Made by a program: the position numbers and the translations under genes | From: Candidatus Zambryskiibacteriota bacterium | Lineage (GTDB): Bacteria > Patescibacteriota > Minisyncoccia > Phycocordibacterales > WO2-35-19 | DNA: 33,327 nt | Assembly (NCBI GenBank): GCA_003233455.1 | Contig: QILQ01000006.1 | Coordinates: 1-33,327 of the forward strand | Direction: 5' to 3' | Shown: positions 6,629 through 14,322 of the stretch, in pieces | Numbering within the stretch: position 1 is the stretch's first letter | Layout: every line of letters begins with the position of its first letter | Notes under the pieces: generated by a model | Databases searched by the model: none | What the model was told of the DNA's origin: nothing | Seen by the model: the letters and a program-made list of their open reading frames with translations, nothing else

Positions 6629-8035
6629 TTAAAAACCTTTTAATGGATCAATCATTGTCAGTTGTATATTTTCGGCTTTAGCTAATACTTGAGTACCATA
6701 AAAAGTATTTCTAGGTCTTCTGTTGTCACATTTTCGTCCTGAATAATATCTGCAAGCGGCGTTGCGTTCGGCGGTATACCCTCTTTTATCAGCTCCTAAA
6801 TCCGCCATATAAACCGCGGTGGCCAAAATAGCGTGTTCCGGATTCCATGGATTTACTTCATTTGCTTTAATACCCAAAGTTTTACCTAGTCTATTTTTAA
6901 AAAGTTCCCAAGTGGAAGGAATAAATTGGGAAGGACCCATACCACCACCATAACCGCGTCCAGAATAATATTTTGTACCTGGTGGGCAAGAAACCGGAGT
7001 CATCTTCCAATTTTTGCCAAGTCTGTTTGTTATGTTTTTAAATGGTGCGGTATCTCGCGGAGCTTTCATTATTTTTTCAAATAAAGTGCCTGTATTTTTA
7101 CCGGCTCCATCTCCGGTTTCCAAATTATTTAGTAAACAAGAACCTTGATTCTTACCCAAATCAGATTCTTGAGTAAGAATAGCTAAAATAAGAGCCGAAC
7201 GAACACCAGTTTTATCTGAAGCCAAGTTTGCATATCTGAGAGCATCGCCAAAAGCTATACCTTTAGTATCGCGCAAAGCGAACAAAGCTACTCTAATTTG
7301 GGCCGCCTTTTTTTCTTTTTCGGCGATTACTTGCTCATAAGTTTTTTCTTGAAATTTATTTATGTTTATAAGTCTTTGTTTTTCTTTTTTATCCAACTCC
7401 ACTTTTCTTTTATCTGTTTCTATTTTAGCTTTGGTATCCACTTCCTTAATTCTTTTTTGGTTAAGAATTTCTTTTTCAGCATCAGTCTTGGCTTGCAATT
7501 TTCTTATTTCATTAAATTGGTTTTTTAAAGATATTTTAATGGAATTATAAGAATCAACATCTTCAAAAAATTGAGACAAATTTTTATTGGAAAGCATTAC
7601 TTCCACCAAAGAATAAGAATCCATCTCATTGGTTGATTTTAAAATAGAGGTCAATGATTCTTTATCTTTATTCATTTTTTCTTCAAGTTCGGCTATAGTT
7701 TTATTTTTAAGTCCTATATCGCGGGTTAATTGTTCTATTTGAATTTGTCTTTTTTTTATATAAGCCTTAGCTTTATTTATTTTTGCTTGCAAAACAGAAG
7801 CATCTCTTTTAAGAGAAGCGGTGCCGGTCTTGGTCTGTCTAAGAATATTCTCCCAATTAGCAATTTCTTTTTCAGTTGCTTGCAATTCGGCTCTCCATTT
7901 AGTTTCCTGTTCTTGTATTTGCTGCTCGGTCAAGGCTGTGGAATGAAGAGGTGCTAGTAAAAAAAAGCCGACAAAGAATAAGAGAATTATAGTCAATGAT
8001 GAACTGGAAATAAGACTATATTTATAAAATTTCAT
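6629..8035 (-). CDS. Secreted coiled-coil lytic transglycosylase (SLT/MltB-like domain)
   Basis: A 468-aa exported peptidoglycan-acting protein. It has an N-terminal signal anchor (about residues 13-34), a long coiled coil (about 38-245) like that of EnvC/PcsB/CwlO-type septal hydrolases, and a C-terminal lysozyme-like domain (about 255-450). The likely catalytic acid is E290 in LTQESDLG, followed by the family block GGGMGPSQFIPSTW at 363-376, close to the GxMGxxQFMPSxY motif of MltB-type transglycosylases. Cys pairs (C300, C350, C428, C439) suggest disulfides outside the cell. It would cleave glycan strands, probably at sites set by the coiled coil. An extended -10 (TGATATAAT, minus strand, 8044-8052) lies 8 nt before the ATG, so the leader is nearly absent. 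It is a single gene. Confidence 0.85.
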   Translation of the reverse strand: MKFYKYSLISSSSLTIILLFFVGFFLLAPLHSTALTEQQIQEQETKWRAELQATEKEIANWENILRQTKTGTASLKRDASVLQAKINKAKAYIKKRQIQIEQLTRDIGLKNKTIAELEEKMNKDKESLTSILKSTNEMDSYSLVEVMLSNKNLSQFFEDVDSYNSIKISLKNQFNEIRKLQAKTDAEKEILNQKRIKEVDTKAKIETDKRKVELDKKEKQRLININKFQEKTYEQVIAEKEKKAAQIRVALFALRDTKGIAFGDALRYANLASDKTGVRSALILAILTQESDLGKNQGSCLLNNLETGDGAGKNTGTLFEKIMKAPRDTAPFKNITNRLGKNWKMTPVSCPPGTKYYSGRGYGGGMGPSQFIPSTWELFKNRLGKTLGIKANEVNPWNPEHAILATAVYMADLGADKRGYTAERNAACRYYSGRKCDNRRPRNTFYGTQVLAKAENIQLTMIDPLKGF

Positions 8036-8043
8036 ACAAATAT

Positions 8044-8052
8044 ATTATATCA
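8044..8052 (-). promoter_or_regulatory. Extended -10 promoter of the transglycosylase gene
   Basis: TGATATAAT on the minus strand, 8 nt upstream of the ATG at 8035, predicting a leader of 0-2 nt. Confidence 0.5.
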
Positions 8053-8108
8053 AATTTTAGATAATTAGAGAAAAACTCTAAAAGAAAATTTTAAAAAATA
8101 TATAAAAA

Positions 8109-8798
8109 TTATTCTTTCGGAGTTTCTTTTAAGTCTTCTTTTTTGGTTTCAGTTTCCTCTCTTTTTTCTCCTTCTTTTTCTTTGCCTTTCTTTTCAACTT
8201 CTATTTGAGAAAGGTCGGCTGACTGGTTTTCTTCTTCTGTTTTTTCCTCTTTGGGAGTAGCTACGGTAGCTACCACTTCATCCGCATTTTCCATAAGTTC
8301 AACTCCTTCGGGCATAACGATATCTTTAGCTAAAATTTGACCTTCAAGTTCAAAAATAAAGGAAATATCAACTTCAATTTTAGCGGGCAAATTTGAAGGT
8401 TCAGCCATTACTTTAATTTCACGCAAAATTTTCATTAAAACTCCACCCAAATCTTTTACCGCTAAAGAAACACCCACGAATTCAATTGGAACTTCAATTT
8501 CAACTTTATGTCCTTTTTCAAAAATATAAAAATCAGCATGTCTAGGAATATCTGTTATCGGATCTAAATCAACAGCGTGAATAAGAGCCTCCAATTCTCC
8601 TTCAGGGGTGGATAATTTAACAACAGTAGACTCTCCCGCGTTTTTCCAAGCTTTTAAAAATTCATTTTTTTTAATCTTAATTGGAGTAGATTCTTTTTTA
8701 TGTCCATAATAAACAGCCGGCAAAAAACCTTCATCTCTTAAAGCTTTTAATCTGCCTCCGATTTTTTCTCTCTTTTCCGCTTTTATATTTATAATCAT
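8109..8798 (-). CDS. rplY: 50S ribosomal protein bL25 (CTC-type)
   Basis: bL25 of the longer CTC/TL5 type, which binds 5S rRNA. The N-terminal 5S-binding domain (residues 1-95) has the family blocks KALRDEGFLPAVYYG and HAVDLDPITDIPRHADFY, followed by the second beta-rich domain (about 96-185) and an acidic-basic, Glu/Lys-rich tail from about 190 to 229 that is probably disordered. The 229-aa length is normal for the two-domain form. It stands alone, divergent from the PfkB gene, with about 100 nt between the two start codons. No clear Shine-Dalgarno sequence is seen. Confidence 0.93.
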   Translation of the reverse strand: MIINIKAEKREKIGGRLKALRDEGFLPAVYYGHKKESTPIKIKKNEFLKAWKNAGESTVVKLSTPEGELEALIHAVDLDPITDIPRHADFYIFEKGHKVEIEVPIEFVGVSLAVKDLGGVLMKILREIKVMAEPSNLPAKIEVDISFIFELEGQILAKDIVMPEGVELMENADEVVATVATPKEEKTEEENQSADLSQIEVEKKGKEKEGEKREETETKKEDLKETPKE

Positions 8799-8902
8799 AA
8801 CAAAGATATCCTAACATTCTATATTTAAAATTACAAATTATTAACACTCTTATCAACATTTTTTCATTTTTAAAATTCTTATTTAGTATACAATGAAAAT
8901 AT

Positions 8903-9916
8903 ATGAATATTTTTAGTGAAAATAAAAATTTTGATTTCGTAGCTATCGGAGACATTACCACTGACGCTTTTATTAGATTAAAAGACGCTAAGATAATTAA
9001 CGATGAGGGGGGTGGAAAAAATGAACTTGCTTTAAGATTTGGAGATAAAGTGCCTTATGAATCTTTAGAAGAAGTGAGAGCGGTTGGCAATAGTGCCAAT
9101 GCCGCCGTTTGTGCTACTCGGTTGGGGCTTAGTTCCGCTTTAGTAACGAATGTTGGAGATGACCATAATGGAAATGAATGTATCGCTACCCTAAACAAAA
9201 ATAAAGTTTCCACTAATCTTGTTTCTACCCATAAAGGTAAAAAAACAAATTATCATTATGTTTTATGGTTTGAAGATGATCGCACTATTTTGGTAAAACA
9301 TCATCAATATGAATATAAATTACCAGATATGGAAACGCCTAAGTGGATTTATCTTTCTTCTTTGGGAGAAAATTCTTTAGATTATCACAAAGAGATTGTT
9401 GAATATTTGAGAAATCACCAAGAGGTAAAATTAGTTTTTCAACCGGGCACTTTTCAAATGAAAATGGGAATTGAAAAATTAAAAGACTTGTATACTCATA
9501 CTGATATATTTTTTTGCAATATGGAAGAAGCTAAAAAAATCTTAAATAGACCGGATGAACAAGATGTAAAAAATTTATTGAAAGAAATGCATAAAGTGGG
9601 TCCAAATGTAGTAGTTATTACCGATGGACCTAAAGGAGCTTACGCTTATGATGGTTATGAAGGGTTTTTTATGCCACTTTTTCCTGACGAAAAACCTCCA
9701 TATGACCGCACCGGTGCCGGCGACGCTTTTTCAGCCACTTTCACTTCCGCTATCGCTTTAGGTAAATCTCTACCAGAAGCTTTTCTTTGGGCTCCAGTTA
9801 ATTCTATGTCGGTGGTTCAATATGTTGGTGCTCAAAAAGGTTTGCTTTCTCAAGAAGAAATACTTAAGTTTCTTTCTAAAGCACCGGAAAATTATCATCC
9901 AGAAAAAATTATGTAA
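8903..9916 (+). CDS. PfkB-family carbohydrate or nucleoside kinase
   Basis: A 337-aa ribokinase-like sugar kinase. The C-terminal PfkB signature with the catalytic Asp is DRTGAGDAFSATF (D274 as base, GAG forming the anion hole), and the N-terminal substrate-binding glycines and NSANAAVCATRLG (residues 63-75) match the family. It phosphorylates a hydroxymethyl group of a sugar or nucleoside with ATP; the substrate cannot be named. Divergent from rplY. A -10 like TATACA (8887-8892) lies 10 nt before the ATG, so the leader is very short. The stop is followed directly by a pyrimidine-rich repeat region. Confidence 0.88.
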   Translation: MNIFSENKNFDFVAIGDITTDAFIRLKDAKIINDEGGGKNELALRFGDKVPYESLEEVRAVGNSANAAVCATRLGLSSALVTNVGDDHNGNECIATLNKNKVSTNLVSTHKGKKTNYHYVLWFEDDRTILVKHHQYEYKLPDMETPKWIYLSSLGENSLDYHKEIVEYLRNHQEVKLVFQPGTFQMKMGIEKLKDLYTHTDIFFCNMEEAKKILNRPDEQDVKNLLKEMHKVGPNVVVITDGPKGAYAYDGYEGFFMPLFPDEKPPYDRTGAGDAFSATFTSAIALGKSLPEAFLWAPVNSMSVVQYVGAQKGLLSQEEILKFLSKAPENYHPEKIM

Positions 9917-10055
9917 CTTTACCCTACTTCCTTTATCACTCCCTGCCTATTTTATCACCTTACCTCTATCACACCTCACTTCTCACCTCTCTTCTTTTTA
10001 CTACACCTCTAACCTCACCCTTTTTTATTACCTCACCCCTATCTCTATTATTTAT
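9917..10055 (+). repeat. Pyrimidine-only tract of decayed CACCTCAC half-repeats
   Basis: About 140 nt in which the plus strand has almost no G. It is made of imperfect copies of the left arm (CACCTCACCCCTA) of the neighbouring fold-back repeat, for example near 9978, 10010 and 10029. No gene is seen in it. Confidence 0.6.
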
Positions 10056-10056
10056 C

Positions 10057-10139
10057 ACCTCACCCCTAGCCCCTCTCCTTACTAAGGAGAGGGGAAGCGA
10101 GAAACTCAAACTTTGTAATAAATTTATATGGGGTGAGGT
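10057..10139. repeat. Fold-back palindromic element, copy A
   Basis: An 83-nt element with outer arms ACCTCACCCC (10057-10066) and GGGGTGAGGT (10130-10139), enclosing an inner near-perfect hairpin CCCCTCTCCTTA/TAAGGAGAGGGG (10070-10094). It ends 25 nt before the 3' end of the DUF559 gene. Three other copies lie at 10593, 10707 and 27211. Confidence 0.85.
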
Positions 10140-10163
10140 AATATTATAAAAAAATAAAATATA

Positions 10164-10514
10164 TTACAAATAAAATTTTATTTTTTCAATTACTCTATTT
10201 ATATTTTTTTTAATCTCATTATTTCTAAATCTCAAAATTTTATAATCAATGTCGGTAAAAAATTTATCTCTGACTGCATCATATTCTTGAGCTTTTTTGG
10301 TATTATGTATTTCTCCATCAATTTCAATAATTAATTTCTTTTTAGAACAATAAAAATCAAGAATATAACCACCAATACTATGTTGTCTTCTGAATTTAAC
10401 TCCTAATTTACAATTTCTTATTTGTTTCCATAACAAATCTTCTTGAAAAGTTGAATTTCTCCTCAATTCTCTTCTTCTCTCTTTTAGTTTACCGATGTTG
10501 TAATACTTGGTCAT
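10164..10514 (-). CDS. DUF559-family endonuclease-like protein
   Basis: A 116-aa DUF559 protein, which is a compact PD-(D/E)XK/Vsr-like nuclease fold. The family blocks are complete: ELRRNSTFQEDLLWKQIRN (E25), KFRRQHSIGGYILDFYC (D53), then LIIEIDGEIH (E64, D66, H70), which supply the probable metal and catalytic residues. Length is standard. It is bracketed on both sides by fold-back repeats or their halves, with one element 25 nt beyond its stop and others starting about 45 nt upstream of its start. This arrangement suggests that the gene and the repeats form one unit. Proven function of DUF559 proteins is lacking; DNA cleavage or repair is inferred from the fold. No other nuclease partner or methylase is beside it. 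Confidence 0.88.
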   Translation of the reverse strand: MTKYYNIGKLKERRRELRRNSTFQEDLLWKQIRNCKLGVKFRRQHSIGGYILDFYCSKKKLIIEIDGEIHNTKKAQEYDAVRDKFFTDIDYKILRFRNNEIKKNINRVIEKIKFYL

Positions 10515-10560
10515 ATGATTATCCCCCAGCTTCTACTTACCCACCCTACCTCTTTTTACC

Positions 10561-10587
10561 ACCTCACCCCTAGCCCTCTTCTACTTA
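10561..10587 (+). repeat. Half copy of the fold-back element (left arm only)
   Basis: ACCTCACCCCTAGCCCTC repeats the left arm and the beginning of the inner hairpin, then breaks off. It lies just before copy B and just upstream of the DUF559 start. Confidence 0.6.
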
Positions 10588-10592
10588 CTACC

Positions 10593-10674
10593 ACCTCACC
10601 CCTAGCCCCTCTCCTTAGTAAGGAGAGGGGAAAGAAAAGATTGATATTATACTAAAGATTAGATGGGGTGAGGT
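10593..10674. repeat. Fold-back palindromic element, copy B
   Basis: Outer arms ACCTCACCCC (10593-10602) and GGGGTGAGGT (10665-10674) enclose the inner hairpin CCCCTCTCCTTA/TAAGGAGAGGGG. T-rich sequence follows on the plus strand, so it could end transcription. Confidence 0.85.
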
Positions 10675-10706
10675 TTTTATTCTATTTATCACCCTCTTGT
10701 CTTATC

Positions 10707-10742
10707 ACCTCACCCCTACCCTCTCCTTAGTAAGGAGAGGGG
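10707..10742. repeat. Fold-back element, copy C, lacking its right arm
   Basis: Left arm ACCTCACCCC and the inner hairpin are present, then a tract that matches copy B (GGAAAGAAAAG). The outer right arm is absent; the transketolase gene ends here, at 10762. Confidence 0.75.
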
Positions 10743-10761
10743 AAAGAAAAGCTTAATATGG

Positions 10762-11781
10762 TTACCCTTGACTTTTCCTCTCCATCACTTTCTCCACTGC
10801 TTTTTCAATATAGCTTATTCCCATATGATAATGTTCTATAAGTTCGGCTGGAGTGCCGGATTGACCAAATTTATTATGAATTCCGATAAGTTCCATTGGT
10901 GTTGGATAATTTTGGGCTAAAACTTCCGCAATGGCGGAACCTAATCCTCCCACCACTTGATGTTCTTCAACACTCACTACGGCTCCCGCTTCTTTGGCTA
11001 AATCAATAATAGCTTCAAAATCTAATGGTCTGATGCTGGAAATATTTAAAACTTTAACTGAAATACCTTTCTCCGCAAATCTTTGAGCGGCGATTATAGC
11101 GTTATAAACCAAAGCTCCTGTTGCCATAATAGCCACTTGAGCCTGCATTGGTGGCACAAAAAAGATTCGCGCTTTGCCTATTTCAAAAGGCGTTTCTTCG
11201 GTAGTAATAACAGGTGTTTTTTCTCTGGCTAAACGAAGATAAACCGGTTTATTTATTTTAGCCGCCACGATGGTGGCTTTTTTCGCTTCTATAGCGTCGC
11301 AAGGAGAAAGCACTATCATATTTGGTAAAACTCGCATTATAGCGATATCTTCAATCGCTTGGTGAGTGCCTCCGTCAGGTCCAACAGAAACTCCGGCATG
11401 ACTGCCGACTATTTTGACCGGCATATCGTTGTAACAAATAGTGGTTCGTATTTGTTCCCAATTGCGTCCTGGATTAAACATAGCGTAAGAAGAAATGAAA
11501 GGAATTTTACCCATAGCTGCCATCCCACTGGCGACTGTCGCTAAATTTTGCTCAGCTACTCCTATTTGAATAAATCTTTCCGGATATTTTTCGGCAAATA
11601 AATTCATTTTGGTTGAATCGCTCAAATCAGCACAAAGACCCACCACATTTTTGTCGTTGTCTCCGGCGATAACCAATCCTTCTCCAAAACCCTGACGAAT
11701 AGGTATTTGCTCTATGTCTTGAGAAAACATTTTATTATTCAATTTTAATTTATTATTTAACATTAATATTTCGTAATTCAT
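10762..11781 (-). CDS. Transketolase, C-terminal subunit
   Basis: The pyrimidine-binding (Pyr) and C-terminal domains of a split transketolase. With the N-terminal subunit it forms the thiamine diphosphate enzyme that moves two-carbon units in the non-oxidative pentose phosphate pathway. The Pyr domain has GLCADLSDSTKMNLF, the catalytic-base region IGVAEQNLATVASGMAA (conserved Glu) and HAGVSVGPDGGTHQAIEDIA; the C-terminal domain follows from about residue 200. Length is about 320-340 aa. Start choice is open: the ATG at 11781 overlaps the upstream gene by 29 nt, 11763 by 11 nt and 11730 not at all; the conserved part begins near 11720. Split transketolases are common in archaea and CPR bacteria. 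Confidence 0.9.
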   Translation of the reverse strand: MNYEILMLNNKLKLNNKMFSQDIEQIPIRQGFGEGLVIAGDNDKNVVGLCADLSDSTKMNLFAEKYPERFIQIGVAEQNLATVASGMAAMGKIPFISSYAMFNPGRNWEQIRTTICYNDMPVKIVGSHAGVSVGPDGGTHQAIEDIAIMRVLPNMIVLSPCDAIEAKKATIVAAKINKPVYLRLAREKTPVITTEETPFEIGKARIFFVPPMQAQVAIMATGALVYNAIIAAQRFAEKGISVKVLNISSIRPLDFEAIIDLAKEAGAVVSVEEHQVVGGLGSAIAEVLAQNYPTPMELIGIHNKFGQSGTPAELIEHYHMGISYIEKAVEKVMERKSQG

Positions 11782-12604
11782 TTAAAGCCTTTTCTCCTTC
11801 TTCTTTATTTGGTGGTTTGCCGTGCCACTCGTATTTGCGTTCCATAAAAGAAACACCTTTACCCGGAATAGTATTGGCTATTATAACCGAAGGTTTATCA
11901 AAAACAGCTTGAGCTTCACCCACTGCACCGACAATTTCTTGAAAATTATGTCCGTCTATACTTTGAACTTGCCAATTAAAAGCTTGCCATTTTTGTTTTA
12001 ACGGTTCCAGTGGCATAATATCTTCGGTATAACCGGAAATTTGAATATTATTTCTATCAATTATGACTGTTAAATTTTGAAGTTTTTCTTTAGTCGCCAA
12101 CATTATTCCTTCCCAGATATTTCCTTCTTGCAGTTCTCCGTCACTCATAAGACAATAAAATTGCTTGCCCGAATATTTATCATTATCCATTTTATCAGCC
12201 AAACACATCCCCACCGCTTGAGAAAGACCGAGTCCCAACGGACCGGAACTGGTTTCAACAAACGGTAGAAATTCGCGATGAGGATGTCCTTGCAGTCGCG
12301 AACCGAATTTACGCAAAGTTTTCAATTCTTCCAATTTGAAATAACCACTGTGAGCCATAGCGGCATAAAGCACGGGACAAATATGACCGTTTGAAAGTAT
12401 CAGTCTATCCCTGTCTTCCCACATTGGATTGGTGGGGTCATGTTTTAAAATATGAAAATAAAGAGCGGTAAAAATATCTGCCATACCGAGCGGACCAGCT
12501 GTATGACCACTTTTTGCTTCTACCAACATTTCAATAATAGACTGGCGAATTTCATTCGCTTTTTGCTCCAGCCATATCATTTTTTTATCTGTAAGTTGAT
12601 GCAT
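11753..12604 (-). CDS. Transketolase, N-terminal subunit
   Basis: The thiamine-pyrophosphate-binding half of a split transketolase, 283 aa. Visible motifs are AKSGHTAGPLGMADI (substrate phosphate and TPP contacts), SNGHICPVLYA, SSGPLGLGLSQAVGMC and the TPP-Mg motif SDGELQEGNIWEG ending at IIDRNNIQ. It lies directly upstream of the C-terminal subunit with a short overlap, so the two are made together. It is 97 nt downstream of the MazF-like gene and may be part of the longer carbohydrate operon that begins at GAPDH. Loss of the covalent link between halves is the only oddity and is known in this group. Confidence 0.92.
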   Translation of the reverse strand: MHQLTDKKMIWLEQKANEIRQSIIEMLVEAKSGHTAGPLGMADIFTALYFHILKHDPTNPMWEDRDRLILSNGHICPVLYAAMAHSGYFKLEELKTLRKFGSRLQGHPHREFLPFVETSSGPLGLGLSQAVGMCLADKMDNDKYSGKQFYCLMSDGELQEGNIWEGIMLATKEKLQNLTVIIDRNNIQISGYTEDIMPLEPLKQKWQAFNWQVQSIDGHNFQEIVGAVGEAQAVFDKPSVIIANTIPGKGVSFMERKYEWHGKPPNKEEGEKALNELRNINVK

Positions 12605-12700
12605 TTTATTTTATGAATTTAAAAGTGGAGACGATTTCAGTAAAGTGGATAAGTTATTGACAAATTTATTAATAAGAATACAATGAAATTATATTTGGGA

Positions 12701-13135
12701 TTATCCCACGACCCCGCCGAAAGGTGGGGGAAATTTTTTATTACGAACTAAATACAACTCAGTAAAAGATTTTGCAACTAATTTACAATCTTCGTCATCA
12801 AGCTCTCCTATTTTTATGTGTAAACGCTTACTGCTCAAAATCCTAATTTGACTTAATATAACTATAACATTTTTACCACTCTGTCTTACATTTACATACC
12901 AACTTCCTTCTTTTTGTTGAGTTGTCATTGGAATTCCTAAAAATCCTTCTCTACTTAGTTTTTTAAATATTAGAACAGGTCTTGTAAAATCATCACTTTT
13001 ACCATTAACTTCCACTCCAACATTTTCTCCAACACTACACCACCATATTTCTCCCTCCTTAAACATGGGCGAGTTATACACACCTTTATCTAATTTTTCT
13101 TTTCTTTTTATCCATTCTAGAAATCTTTTTATCAT
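12701..13135 (-). CDS. PemK/MazF-family protein without a visible antitoxin
   Basis: A 144-aa MazF-like protein. The family core starts at FKEGEIWWCSVGENVGVEVNG (residues 25-45) and continues with TRPVLIFKKL, LGIPMTT and LSQIRILSSKRL, matching the beta strands and RNA-binding loop of MazF/PemK mRNA interferases. A basic, helical stretch of about 24 residues precedes it. The last residues (FPPPFGGVVG) are encoded by a hairpin, CCCCGCC-GAAA-GGTGGGG at 12712-12729, that looks like an added palindrome. It starts 3 nt after the epimerase stop, so it is co-transcribed with pentose phosphate genes. No antitoxin gene lies on either side, so it may be a housekeeping RNase, be countered from elsewhere, or be inactive. 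Confidence 0.8.
   Translation of the reverse strand: MIKRFLEWIKRKEKLDKGVYNSPMFKEGEIWWCSVGENVGVEVNGKSDDFTRPVLIFKKLSREGFLGIPMTTQQKEGSWYVNVRQSGKNVIVILSQIRILSSKRLHIKIGELDDEDCKLVAKSFTELYLVRNKKFPPPFGGVVG
12712..12729. repeat. GC-rich palindrome in the MazF-like 3' end
   Basis: Stem CCCCGCC/GGTGGGG with a GAAA loop, inside the last codons of the MazF-like gene. The base composition differs sharply from its surroundings. Confidence 0.55.
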
Positions 13136-13138
13136 TTT

Positions 13139-13810
13139 TTATATATTTTGCAGTTTAGTTAAAGCTTCTTTGACATCAGGCGCGTCAAAAACAGATGAAC
13201 CGGAAATAAATGAAGAAACTCCAGCTTCTTTAAGTTTAGGTATAGTTATCTCATTGACACCAATATCAATTTGAATTGGCATTGAAAAGTGTCTTTGATG
13301 AAAATTTTCTATTTTGTCTAAAACATTTTCATCTAAATTTACTCCGCTATATCCCACTCTGTCATTACCCATAAACTGAACAAAATCTATCTCCGGCAAA
13401 AAAGATTCCAACAAAGAAATATCTCCGGAAGGTTTAATACCGAGACCCACTTGACAGTTAGCGTCTTTAATGGTTTTTAAACATTCTTCCACGTGATCAG
13501 TAGAATCAATATGAATAATAAAACTTTTAGCTCCCAATGAAATAAAATCGCTTAAATATTCAATAGGATGAAGCACTAACATATCTATTTCTAAAATAAA
13601 ATCTTCAATATAAGGAAACTTTTCCTCCCCTGCTACTATCTTTCTTATTTCTTCAAATTGACTTCCGTTGAAAGGCCAAGTCTTTACAGGTGCGTAGTTG
13701 CCGTCCACAACATCTATTTGGACTTTTTTTACTAAACTTAAAACTTTGCCAAGTGTTTCTCTGACAAGATTGAGATTTTTAGGTATGATAGCTGGAATAA
13801 TTTCTGTCAT
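13139..13810 (-). CDS. Ribulose-phosphate 3-epimerase-like protein, divergent
   Basis: A 223-aa TIM-barrel protein of the ribulose-phosphate 3-epimerase family (D-ribulose 5-phosphate to D-xylulose 5-phosphate). Family landmarks are present: PAIIP at the N-terminus, QIDVVDGNYAP (residues 31-41), LGIKPSGDISLLESFLPEIDFVQFM and QIDIGVNEITIPKLKEAGVSSFISGSSVF. The two catalytic Asp positions are kept (D33, D182), but two metal-ligand His are replaced: His to Gln at 31 and His to Asp at 76, and the VNPGFGGQ loop reads GNDRVGYSG. So the enzyme may use another metal geometry or another sugar phosphate. It lies between rpiB and the MazF-like gene in a run of pentose phosphate genes, which supports an epimerase role. 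Confidence 0.75.
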   Translation of the reverse strand: MTEIIPAIIPKNLNLVRETLGKVLSLVKKVQIDVVDGNYAPVKTWPFNGSQFEEIRKIVAGEEKFPYIEDFILEIDMLVLHPIEYLSDFISLGAKSFIIHIDSTDHVEECLKTIKDANCQVGLGIKPSGDISLLESFLPEIDFVQFMGNDRVGYSGVNLDENVLDKIENFHQRHFSMPIQIDIGVNEITIPKLKEAGVSSFISGSSVFDAPDVKEALTKLQNI

Positions 13811-13826
13811 ATAAAATAAAAAATTA

Positions 13827-14318
13827 TCAAGGGTTTTTGTAAAGAGATTCTTCCAGTTTATCTATTTCTTCCAATCTCCTTATATGTCTTTTGTCTCCTG
13901 AAAATGGCGTTTCCAACCAAAGTTTTACAATTTCTTCCGCTTCTTCCAATTCTATAAATTGAGCACCTAAAGAAAGAATATTCGCATCATTATGTTCTCT
14001 AGATAATTTTATAATTTCTCTATTACCTCCATAAAAAACTACCGCTCTAACATTTGGAAATCTATTAACTACTATTGCTTCACCTTGACCGGAAGTTCCC
14101 AGAATTATAGCTTTAGCTTTTTCCGGATTTTTAAATATTTCCAAGCCGGCTTTTTCCATAAGCAACGGATAATCATCTTTTGGGTCAAGTTTATCGGGAC
14201 CTAAATCTATCGCTTCAAAACCAAGCCCTTTAACGAATTCTACCAAAGCGTTTTTCATTTCAAACCCAGCATGATCGCTGGCGAAGAAAATTTTTAACTT
14301 AGAATTTTCAATTTTCAT
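13827..14318 (-). CDS. rpiB: Ribose-5-phosphate isomerase B
   Basis: RpiB/LacAB-family isomerase that interconverts ribose 5-phosphate and ribulose 5-phosphate. Motifs: SDHAG at residues 14-18 (D15-H16 sugar contact), GTSGQGEAIVVNRFPNVRA from 74, and SREHNDANILSLG near 106-118. The E. coli-type catalytic Cys is not there; instead a Glu (E80) follows GTSGQG, as in the Mycobacterium-type enzymes with GGSGNGE. The 163-aa length is normal. It starts 4 nt after the GAPDH stop and 16 nt before the epimerase, so the three form one operon that channels glycolytic and pentose intermediates. Confidence 0.92.
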   Translation of the reverse strand: MKIENSKLKIFFASDHAGFEMKNALVEFVKGLGFEAIDLGPDKLDPKDDYPLLMEKAGLEIFKNPEKAKAIILGTSGQGEAIVVNRFPNVRAVVFYGGNREIIKLSREHNDANILSLGAQFIELEEAEEIVKLWLETPFSGDKRHIRRLEEIDKLEESLYKNP

Positions 14319-14322
14319 TCTA

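Noticed and set aside
9822-10085. Plus-strand ORF of 87 aa over the pyrimidine tract
   Set aside because: Its second half is the low-complexity repeat tract and its first half overlaps the PfkB gene in another frame.
10057-10742. CRISPR array
   Set aside because: Repeats are palindromic 81-83-nt elements with no regular spacers and no cas genes nearby.
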